64,000 bases of DNA from Tretioscincus oriximinensis (lineage: Eukaryota > Chordata > Lepidosauria > Squamata > Gymnophthalmidae), in the NCBI GenBank assembly GCA_022410635.1, contig JAJVDF010000229.1, forward strand, positions 78,552-142,551. The letters run 5' to 3'. Positions 9,913 through 21,900 of this stretch are shown in pieces. The stretch's first letter is position 1. Each line of letters begins with the position of its first letter. Below the pieces are notes generated by a model that saw only the letters and a program-made list of their open reading frames with translations, searched no databases and had not been told where the DNA came from. The position numbers and the translations under genes were made by a program.

Positions 9913-12900
9913 CTACAAAAACAACAAGAAGAAAACATATACTTTATTTATTTCATTTCATTCATTCAGCAATTTATATCCTGTCCTTCACTANTGGTCC
10001 CAGGGCAGGTAACAGAAGCTTGTTTTTATTTTATTTTTTAATATTTTTAAAAACTCATTAAAAAACATTTAAAAAGAACCATCCCTTTCCTCCTTCCCTC
10101 CCTGATTTATATCCTGCCCTTCACCAATGGTTCCAGGTATACAAAAATAACAACAAAAGAAAACAACACATTCATAAAACAGTTAATAAGATCCATATCC
10201 TCCCTCCTTGCAATCCACCCACCTGCCCTGGAAGAACAGAATGCAGAAGGAGCTACAATATTGAAGAGTCAAAAGCTAAACAAACAAATGAGTGCAAAAA
10301 CCCTCTTGAAGGCCTTGCCCTGAACACACATTCATATGGCCATCTTACAACACTCCATCAAGCTATAATTGTCCATATTATATCATGCAACATTGAATTA
10401 CTAATCTACAATACAGTACATAATGGAGACAACAGGAACATACCTATGCCTCTGGCAAAGTATTCTCGACATAAATGAAGATCGTTTTCACAGGAGATCA
10501 GGATAATCTCTGATAAGCTCTTAATATAAAAACAAGAGAAAATCAGCACAAATGGACATTTTTTTCATATTGACAAACTCAAAAAATGAAATATTTACTT
10601 TGTTTTGCTTGTGCTCCATAAGTTTTCGGATCGAAGGCTGCTTGGTCAATACCTTCCCTCCCGCACACTCCACAATAGACTTCATGGTTGAAAGGCTAGG
10701 GCAAATCCCAGGAGTAATATAGAAGTACTTTCCCTAGAATCAAGATGCATTCATGAAATACAAGCCACTGCTACATTATTTCAAACATTTGTGATTCAAT
10801 TCACTGCTTCGGCCATTATTGATTGTAGATGAAGCTTACTTTGAATATCACTCCATGAAACTGATGAAGTTAAGCTTAATTTACTGAAAGTTTCTACTAC
10901 CAAACTCTCCCCCTCTCTCTCTCTCTCTGTCTGTAAAGGAATACAAAGTCTCCCTTCCTAGAAGTATGGACAGTATGGCTATCTTTTCCAAGAAAAGGCA
11001 AAGCTCTTTCTAAAGTTAAAACCATTTGTACAATCTCTCCTCAACCTCTGCTCTAATATTCTGCAGCAAGGTTATTATTTTCAGAATATTATTAAGAATA
11101 TAGTGATTATTAATAGCACAGTAACTACATAATCCTTAACCTTTAAAAAACGACAGTGTTATTAATAACATTGTAAATAAAAATTCCAAGTGATACAAGC
11201 ATTTTTAAAGCAAGATTCTATCTACTTGTTTTAAAGACAAAAATGATTTTCCTCTATTCATTTTATCCATCCCACCATGATTTTATATACTTCAATAACA
11301 TTCGCCCTTGAACACCATTTTTCAAGAGACCTAAACATTGTAGCTTGATTTCATAAGGGAGGCATTTAAACTTCTTGATCATTCTTATGGTCTTTTTTTT
11401 TGCACCTTCTTCAGTTCCGGAGAGGTTTTCTAATAGATCTCATTTTATTCTACAGTAAATATAGAAAGACCTTCAATAAAATCTATCAGTGTTCAATATA
11501 TCATTCTAGAAGTTTAAAAAACTAATACAAAAAAAACCCCACTGATTTTCTGCAAGCATCCTTCAGTTGAATAGAATCCCAAATCATTCCTTCTTTCTGT
11601 TCAGGCCAAAATCAAAGTTAAGCCAGTGAATCAATTTGGAAGGCGTAGGGAAGTTTGGAAGCAACTGCGGAACTGATAAATGGCAGGTTACAATGGATCA
11701 ACAAATCAAAGTCTGAAATTCAATTTGGTTGTTTCTGCTTCCAGAAATTGCTATAAATAACATTTAAAGCCTACAAAAGAGGGGAGGAAATGTAATGTTA
11801 TTCTTGAAGTAACATTATTTTATTACACCGACTGAAAATACCATTTGAACTAAATATATACCTTGAGGAGTGGTGCCATTTGTGCTCTTTTAAGAGATTC
11901 TTCTAAGCTGAAGCAGAAAAGAACTTCAGCTTCTGCGTCTCTGAGCGTGTAACTTTGTTCCTCTGAAATCAGAAGATATATCATTGTAATTATCTCATAA
12001 CACAACTTGCATATGTTACTGAACAAAATGCTAATATGACAACATAAAAATTGTTGGGTTAAGTAGAAACTTCAGCTATGTAAACCAGGTGCCAGTTTGG
12101 TGTAGCGGTTAGAGTGTTGGACTCGCATCTGGTAGTCTCCCAGTTCGATTCCACGCTCCTCTATGAAAACCAGCTGGGTGACCTTGGGCCAGTCACAGTG
12201 TCAGCCCCACCTACTTCACAAGGTGTCTGTTGTGGAGAAAGCAACAAAAGCTATGTGCACCACCCTACGGTTGGGCGCCCTGAGACCTTCGGGTATAGGG
12301 TGGGATATAAGTACAAATAAATAAATAAAAATAAATAGAATATTGTCAGCTAAGAGTTACTAAGACGAGGTGTTCATTATCTTATCTCTAAGTTCAGCTT
12401 TTGTGACTGTATGACCTTGTGTTTTTGCACATGTCCAGCATTACAGATAATACGTTCCAAACTTTTTTACTTTCTGACTGCTGTCTCATACAGAGCTGAA
12501 TGTGTGAGCAGATAAGTTTTGTTTTGTCTTTTCTCAGTGAGTTTGTTTTTGTGAGCCGAGACACTAACTTATTTGAGTGTCACAAATATTTTGTTGTTTT
12601 CTCTTGCAACTGTGAATATTGTAAATAAAGCCTTTTGCCTTCCATCTAGAAAGAACTGCTTTTGTGTGGACTACAATTACTCTGCAAGAGAAAAAGAAGT
12701 GTCTGATGCTCTATTTAAGTTCCTGAGTTCTGTTCCTTGTAAACTCTGCTATTTTGAACTTAATTCTGCTTTGTTTTGTTAAGTTCTGTTAATCAACAAA
12801 ATGCAAACACAAGAACATAAAAGAAGCCCTCCTGAATCAGACCATATAGATCAGTATCAAGTGCATCTGGTCATCTCAAGCAGCAGAAAAAGATGAAACA

Positions 12901-15900
12901 TTTACCTGCTCTGAACTCCCTACAATTGATCTTTAGAGCCAACCTCTCTGTCTCCCCAACATTCTAGTCATCAAATCATCATATTGGGGAAAAACCATTC
13001 TAAGTTTCAAAATAAGAGCTACTGGTTTAGAGAAACTGAGAAAGTATGTATGTGTGTATGTATGTACATATGTATGTAAAATGATTTATATCCTGCCCTT
13101 CATCATTAATCCCAGGGAAGGTAACAAATAATCAAGAAAAAATTAAAAAGACATTAATAAGGAGGACAGAATGCAGAGAGAGCAACAGTATTTAAGAGTC
13201 AAAAGCCTGGGTGAAAAGATCTGTTTTTACCAGGTGCTGCAAACTGTACAGTGTGTATGCCTGGCAAGCATCTAAAGGGAGGCTGTTCCAGAGTGAGGGG
13301 CCACCACAGAGAAGGTCCTCTTATGTGCCCCTACCCCTTGCAACTCACTGGGGAGGAACTACTAGAAGGCCTTCTCCTTGAGATTTTAATGTACTGGCAG
13401 GTCTATATGGGATAATGCGCTCTTTCAGATAGCCAGGCCCCAAGCCGTTTAGGCTTTTACATAATTGCACACCTGTATAACCTGCTTATCTCATTGATTT
13501 GCCAAAACCCGCAATATTCAAAGAAAGCTGGCAGTGAAGTAGCTAAGAACCCTACAGCTGAATTTTAAAATGGTTTTGTGAATACACAAAAACAACAGAA
13601 ACTAAAACAATCCCACCACTATCCCTTAAGTTTAGTATGCAGACACAAATTATAACATGGATGGAGATTATGATAATTTTTACTATCCCACTGAAGATCC
13701 CTTTTTTGTATGAATCATGAGACTTACACATATTACAGTAACCAATATTTTTTTCTCACCTATAAACTTCTGACCTTTGAAACACTCTTCTAACCATTCT
13801 GGAGTTACTATATGCTTTACCACTGAAATCGCTGTTAGAAATTTTACAGTTCGGGTCACTTTATTTGCAATAAGATGGGTGCATTTCTGGGCAGATTCTG
13901 CTACCTCACCTCCAAGAATGTAGAGTTTCTGAAAAGTAATAAAAGGAAATAACACAAAGATTAGAATTATAACTCTATAATTGATCACCCAACCAAAGAA
14001 AAATGAGGTAAAGCTAGCTAGTGTATCCGTATCGTGACACAATGATATAGAGAGCCAGTTTGGTGTAGTGGTTAGTATGTTGGGACTCTTATCTGGTAGT
14101 CTCTCAGTTTGATTCCCAATCCTCCATGAAGCCAGCTGGGTGGCCTTGGGCCAGTCACCATTCTTTAGAACTCTCTCAGCTCCGGCTACTTATGTGCCAC
14201 CCTTTGGTTGGCCGCCCTGAGACCTTTGGATATAGGTCGAGATCTAAGTACAAGTATATAAATAAATAGTCAAGCATAAGAATTGAATCTGTTCAAAAGC
14301 ACAGGATGATATAATTATTTGCATGATCCAGTTCATGCAGTTTCATACTGATGCAGCGTGAGAACAAGAAACAAAAACTACATGTAATGTACGTTACTTT
14401 TTATGACAAAGAAGGAAATCACCTTAATATACTGATGCACCTGTGTAGGCTCAAATCCAGTGAAGAGCACTACTGGTGTCAATTCTGGAGTCAACTTTTT
14501 AGTAGGCGCTGGCAGGTCTTCAATTCTATCAAACATAAAACATGGTTAATATTAATTTCACTTTGGATTTATTATTCGAGACAATTACTATAAAATTTAG
14601 GAAGAGGAAACTTACCACTTATAAAACAGTTTTTCTCCTTAGCAAAATGGGTGAAGCAAGATTAAAAATTTGGTGCTGTTCAAACTGGCTTTATTTTCCT
14701 CCTCTTTAGTACGCCAAACCAAGATTAGTTTAAATACTAATCAACTCCAATGTCTCCCAAGAAACTGAGTTTATGCCTTGGCAATGACACACCGGCCTTT
14801 GCAAGCTTCTGTAAGCTGATCTGCATGACTACAGTCGTCTCCATTTTTCTCTATCTGACTGACATATGAATTATGAGGCAAAAGCTACCCAATTTTGCCA
14901 GAAACCTATCCTTCAGACAATGAGCTGGGTATTCCTTCAGAATCGCCTTCCCTTCTCCATAGGATTCTCCTAACAAAATTAACAGCTTGCACAGTTTTTG
15001 CAGAAATTTTCTGCAAATTCCACAAGACATTCTGAAGAACAATTTTTGTTTATCCAGTCTTCCAACCAGTGATGCTTAAACTACTTAAGTCCAGATATTT
15101 CTGAATAATCTTTTCCTGCATTTCCCTATAAAATGCTGGTCATTGTTATTCAGAAACATCTGGAGGCCCCCAATTTCAGAACTGCTGATCTAGCATCCTT
15201 AAGAAGATAAAATCATAAACAATTATTTCATCATCTCATGACAGACTCCATTTTAATTTGCCCCTCCTCTTCATGGCCTAAGGATCTTTGGTATTTCTAT
15301 ACACAAAAATCTAAACGATTAATGACATTTTTAGACAGTATGAAAGTCTAGAACAGGGGTCCTCAAACTTTTTAAACAGGGGGCCAGTTCCTCAGATGGT
15401 TGGAGGGCCAGACTAAAGTTTTTAAAAAACTATGAACAAATTTCTATGAACTGCATGTATCTTATCTGAATCCCATGTTCTATTCCTAGATACAGCTGAA
15501 GAGCTGGAGCCAGGAAGGAAGGAGGAAGAGGGGAAAGAGGGGAGGAAAGAAGGGAAAGAGAGAGGGAGCTCAGGAAAGGAGGGAGGGAAGCAGCTGGTGC
15601 TGTTGCAGGCCAGATAAATGTCGGCGGGCCGCATGTGGCTCCCGGGCCGTAGTTTGAGGACCCCTGGTCTAGAAGACTTTTCTCACCTTGGTCGCTTTGT
15701 GGAAGGTTGAATTACTGGTTCATTCTGCTTTGGTTTGAGTGGTAACCTTAATCCCTAAAATACATAATACAGTTATTTATGAGATGTATAAACTCATCCT
15801 TCATCTGGAAATCTCAAAGTGGGTCACAATAAAAAATAAATTGCATTTAAAAACATATCTAATATTATTTAACAATTTTTCCTAGGAAATAATGGCTGTC

Positions 15901-18900
15901 AATCTGCTAATGGCTACATTTAAGGTTTTGCTAAGAAGCTGTAAAACTGAACAGTCCACCATTCTGCCTCATACTGTGGCCTACCAATTGCTTCTGCACA
16001 TTCTCAGTATCTAGCAAGGGATTCTCGTAGCACCTTAGAGACTAACTAGAAAAAGGGCTGCAAGAGCTTTCTCAGACAAGTCTATTTCTTCAGGAGTATC
16101 TCTCAAGCAGAAAGAGACCAAAACTTTCATCCACTGTTAACTGTCTGCAAGTGGCATTTAGAAGAATCCTGACTCATCACATGAATTTGTTTAATCCATT
16201 ATTTAAAACAATCCAAGCTGGTAACTGCCACTAGCTCTTCTGGAAATAAAATCCAATTGCCAACAGGTTCTTGATGAAAAAAACCCTACCTCTCCTGACC
16301 ATTAACTTCATAATCTATATTATCATTGTATACAAACCCCAAACGTACTTCATCAAGTTATCAAATAAGGAAATACTTTTGAATGCCAAGCAAAAAAAAA
16401 ACCCTATTATTCATCCCCTGGTTTTAGCTACCTTTTGTAACTTTTTTTCCACTGCCTCTAGTAAGAGTTTTATTTTTCATATTATTAAAATGTTTTAGGT
16501 TGATTTCTAATGAAATCTTTCCTTCAAGGCAATTTTTAAAAAAAATTAAAGAGGAGATAAAAATACAGGCAAAAGATTACATACCAATAGAAGTTCAGGT
16601 GATACTTTCAATGACACTCTCCAAGCATCTGGAAAACAGCGACATAAAAAATAGTACCATAAGCTAAGCTGCAGTACCTAGAATGTATGCAGTCACCATA
16701 CATTCAGAAAAGAGAGTAGGCAAAGAATCAGACAAAACACTCATTTATCCTACCTCTACATAGCGGAGATTATGGGTCTATCTCCGCTCATTATAATTAT
16801 CGAGGTGGAAGCAATAAACCCTTCAATCCACCCTATGGGGTCACAAATGTTCAGCAATCCACTCACTAAAAAGAGCCACTGTTGTGGAATTTCAAGGCAA
16901 TGTGTCAGAGTAGCGAGGAAACTTGACAGTGAGATGGTTTGCAAACACATTTTAAAAGAAATAGAGATGCAAGTAGGGAAGGGCCTTAAGTACCAATTAC
17001 CACTACGATAGTGAATAAATTTAGAATTTATTTAAAATATTTTAAACCTCCTTTTTGTGTTAAAAAGCTTGGCATTTGCAATCAAACAGTTTCTTTTTTC
17101 CAGGAAGATTAAGCAACATTATANTTATTCAAACTGTTTACTATAAAACAGGTTCTTACCAAGAAGATTTTGAACTAAATGCTGATTAGGAGCAAGAGGT
17201 TCCTGAAGGTTGAAGACGGTATATCGGTTGTGCTGTATTTGCCTTAATGCTTCAAAATTTCCAAGCAGTATATCACAGAGCCACTGCGCATTAACACACG
17301 GTATCTTCCATTCTTTGGCTTTGTCATACTTTAAACCAGAAGATCTTGTTAGAAAGAAAAATAATAATAAATATAACCAAATGTAATCAAATTAGAATCC
17401 ATTCAGCTTCTGTTTTCTCTTTTGGTTTTATACTTCATGTTATTCTCACAAATACTCACAATTTTAATTTTTATTGTTTCTGAATTCAAATGGAAAGTGT
17501 GATTTGAAGGACACACGGCTGTCTTGAATCTGAATTCTTTTAACTTGAAATAGCTCAGAAGTCTACAATTTTAGATCATGAAATAAGTTACATTCTGGAT
17601 ATCTGTTATTTTTTTTACAGCTTAGTTATGTAATTTGTACACATAATAAAACACAAACCAGAGAGTCCAACATTCCAACNCATAAATACCAAGGACAGCC
17701 CTTGGAAATTTGGCAGTTCCCAATGACACAAGGGAGGAAGGATGGGGAAAGGAAGGAAAAGAAATAAAGGAAGGTAAGGAAGAAAAAATGAAAGAAGGAA
17801 AGGAAGAGGGGATAGAAAAGGGGAATGAAAGAACACATGTGAAAGAGGAATGGGTGGGGGCAAGGGAGCAAGGGAGTGGGTGGAGGCATGGATAAGAGGC
17901 AAGGGGAAGGATAGGCTAGAGCCCATTGCATTACCATAATGCAACGGGCTAATTCGGGTAGTTGTAAAATAATTCAAATCAGAAAGTGCATATTTCATTT
18001 TTTTNAAAAAATTGGTTCTGTGCCAAATGTGTGTTCAGGAATATGAAAATAATGAGAATAGAAAAGGAGGTATGGAACTATATCCATACTTCCTATTTAA
18101 CATAATTATAAGTATTATTTTTTAAAATATCCTGAAATTTACAATTAAATATTAGTAACTTCAAAAAGGAAAATATGCCTGTGTATCTGACTAACAGATC
18201 AAACCATTCATATTGTCCACATTACTAATGCAGAGGAGCAGTGGAGTTAATTTTTGGCTCTCTGCACAAAATCTATTCCTAATATACCAACAAGTGGGAG
18301 AAGGAATGAATAAGAGTGACTGCAGATTTCACTGCTCTCCCTGGATCTGCAGCTATTCTGCTGGGTATACTAAATTGACCATCAGTTATTTTCAGACTAG
18401 CTCATCTCCCAAAACAGCCACTCCAAAGGTTGACAGAGGTATCTTCCCATTCAAATGCCCTATGGTTTAGAGCGTAGTTCTCATTACTATTTAGACAACC
18501 ACACACTGAGGACCACTAACTGAGTAGAGTAATATGAGAGTGACTTGCAATAGGGCCCAATCCATTTAGCTAGAACTGAAAATTAACATTTGGTGAGGAC
18601 TGTCGCTACCAGTTACAATTCCATTAAGAGGATTTTTAATTGATTTATTACTCTGTTTACTAGCAATAACATCCATTGTGCAAAAAAGAAACAAAACAGC
18701 TTTTAAAAAACTGTTGTTGGTTGTTTCATTTTTTATGAAGTAGTAAAATAAAACTCAAAAAACTAAGACTGTAATGGAGAAGTGAAGGGGAATAGAAGTA
18801 TTAACCAATGAACTCTTCTGGAAGGGTATAGGAAAGAACAGCAGTTTGCATTGTACCTCAGAAGGGTATTATGTACTGGACTCTTTCTGTACCAGGGGGA

Positions 18901-21900
18901 GAAAACAAATTAATTGTATCTCCTTTAAAAAGTGAGTTCTCAGCATGAGTGAGTTGCCTAGACTATTATAAATGTGGATGAATTGTCTTAAGCAGTATTT
19001 TCTATACAAAGAATTCATCTAAACAAAACTAAATGAGCGAACAAGCAAAAATAAGGACACTTACTCTTTACAGATGAGAACTGTGTTGCTACGACAAAGA
19101 TACCCAGTGTACTTTGCACCTGCTAGGTAGGCCATGAGCTTGAGATCATCTCTGTCACTATCGACAAAACCTGTTACTGAGACAATCTGTTAAGGAAATG
19201 TAACCATTATTTATATGCCTTTCATCTAAAGAGTTTAATTTTCTATTGAAGAGCTAGAAAAGTTTACAAATAAAAACACTAATCAATATTTTTAAATTAA
19301 GGACAGCAAGTGCCTCATTCTTTAAGATAGCAAGGTAATCAACACAGTTCTTTCTTCCCCCACTTTCAGTTAACCTGATGACATGAACTATGGCCTTATT
19401 CCACCGCAGAAAGGCGTCTAAGGGCTCTGTGATCCACAGGCCATTCCAGGGTAGTGGAGACAAGAACAAGAACAGGAGTCGAAAAGGCCCAAGTCTGCCA
19501 ATTTTTCTAAAAATTAAAACTATGCTACTGACAAGCAGCCTTGTAGTTACTTTTAGATTACCTTTACTTTGTTTTAATCTGAGGAAGGCACCTTGAATTC
19601 ATTTCACAGTTGAAAAATAACAAATAATTCGCAAGTGTTTAGCACTTAAAGAATTAATATAATACTGAAATAGGAAACATAAAGTTCTTAGATGCCAGTT
19701 CTCTTAAGCACAACTAACAGGCATGAGATGGGTATTGGAGCTCTTAAAAAGAAAATAATTTCAGAATCACAAGAAATAAGGACACTTCTTCAATTACATC
19801 ATGAAATCATCCCAACACATTCAGGTATAATATTTTTATTAACCCATGTATCTATACTTATTCAACTCATGTAGCAATGAACCAATCAAATATTGGTTCT
19901 GACAGAGGTATTTACTCTGTGTGCCTCACTCCAACAAGAAAAAGCAAATACAAAAAAGTCAAGAGCTATAAATCATCTATATCTAGTGAACCAGTTTTTT
20001 TAAAAAAAATGAAAAAATGCTAGATTTAGTCTTCTTACATGTTGAGAACATGGCTTGCCTCCTGATGGAAAGGCAACTGGAAAATGAAGGGCTCGATGAG
20101 GTGGTATCATTTTCTTCTTTTTAAACACGGAGTTCAACCAGTGAGCTGTGACGCATCGCTTCCTTTCTCTCAAAGCCTGTGACAGAAACACAGAGCAGAA
20201 CATCTCAACTATATGTTTGATTTTAATATATAGCACTTAAAAGTCATAAACAAAACTACTTTTATTTATTTTAGAGAAATAGCCGTGATAGTCTAGTAGA
20301 AAGTCCAGCAAAGGAGCTAGTAGCACTTTGAGACAAAGAGGAGAAAGGTTGGTGGCATAAGCTTTCGTAGACACGTCTACTTCTTCAGATACTGGAGACG
20401 TAGATGTGTCTACGAAAGCTTATGCCACACCAACTTTTCTCAAGTTAGTCTCAAAATGCTACTAGCTCCTTTGCTGGACTTTATTTATTTTATTTATTTA
20501 TTTGTACTTGTATCCCACCCTATACCCAAAGGTCTCAGGGCAGCCAACCATAGGGTGGCACACATAGCTTTTGTTGCTGTGAAGTAGGTGGGGCTGAGAG
20601 AATTCAAAGAACTGTGAGTGGCCCAAGATCACCCAGTTAGCTTTCATGGAGGACTGGGGAATCGAACTAGGAGATTACCAGGTACAAGTCCAACATTCTA
20701 ACCACTACACCAAACTGGCTCTCAATACTTTGCTGCCCATTAAGAATACATGAATAAAAGTTACAAGAATGCTTTCCCACACCAGGTTTGATGCACAAAA
20801 CCTGTGCTCAAAACCTGTTTTTTACGTGGCAGGGTGAAATTTACTGTCTTGCGATATTGTAAAATTCAAAATGGGTCAAAATATCTTATATATTGTTATT
20901 TTCAAGAGGCAAATTGGCCTAACTTTTCTGCATTCATGAAGAAGCACTGAGTTCTACATTTCATCTTGAAACTGACTAACCAATACCCCACTGATCCTAC
21001 TTGGAACCATCTATTTAATGGGGCTGAATTTACTGGAAGGGACTGGGGCTAGCTCTTAGACTCTGCTTAGGGTAAAGCTTAGGCGGAGAGGCACAGATAT
21101 TTACCTTCAGCTCCAGATTGTTTGCCACTACAGTCCTTCTGGACTGGGGGAGTCTGGCCACAGTAATCCATGCTCTGGGAACCTCTAAACTGGGCTACTA
21201 TAATAGGCTCTATGAGGTCCCATAATAGGCCTTTGATGGCCTCAAAAGCTGCACCTATCACAAAACACTAATGGATGGAGCAGCTGGACGGAAACAAATC
21301 ATACAAGTCTTATAAGAGCTGTGTTAGTAGCCAATGCATTACACATTTAAAGGATAGCTTTAATATACAAGTCCCTAAATGTCTTGAGGCCCAATATTCA
21401 AAGGAACACTTTTTCCCGTATCAGCCTGCCTGATCATTAAGATCTGTAGCTGAGATTTTCCTGGTTGCACTACTACCCCCACCTACTTCACAGGGTGTCT
21501 GTTGTGGAGAAAGCAACAAAAAGCTATGTTCGCTCCCCCCCTATGGTTGGGTTAGGGTTAGGGATATAAGTACAAATAATTAAATAATAAAAAATGGGGC
21601 AGAGATTAGAAATAATGAACATGCAGCATTCCAAAAGAAACCGACAGGCCAGAAAAGGAATTTGTGGGTCCTGATTATGAATCAATAATTGAGCAGAAAA
21701 CAATTAGCTTNCAGATAGAGGTAAGTAAATAGACTCCCAGCCCCAATTACTGGCCACTCATCTAGAACAGCCATTCATAGACTTTCTACTCTCAATTGTA
21801 GTCCAGTACTAACATTCATTTATTAACTGTATAGTTTACCAAGTAAAATCTATGATTTTTTCAGAAGTAATTTTTCCTGAACTCATCCTGTCTCATTTTT

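Noticed and set aside
17917..17955. Definite Helitron 3' end
   Set aside because: The hairpin abuts CTAG without the usual spacer, and no 5' end or A/T target was found; kept only as a tentative finding.
17615..17998. Pro/Phe/Leu-rich 127-codon minus-strand ORF
   Set aside because: Reading of the polypyrimidine tract.
21538..21562. TTAGGG-like telomeric units
   Set aside because: Only about two units, within a SINE-A tail whose normal sequence is nearly the same; no interstitial telomere array.
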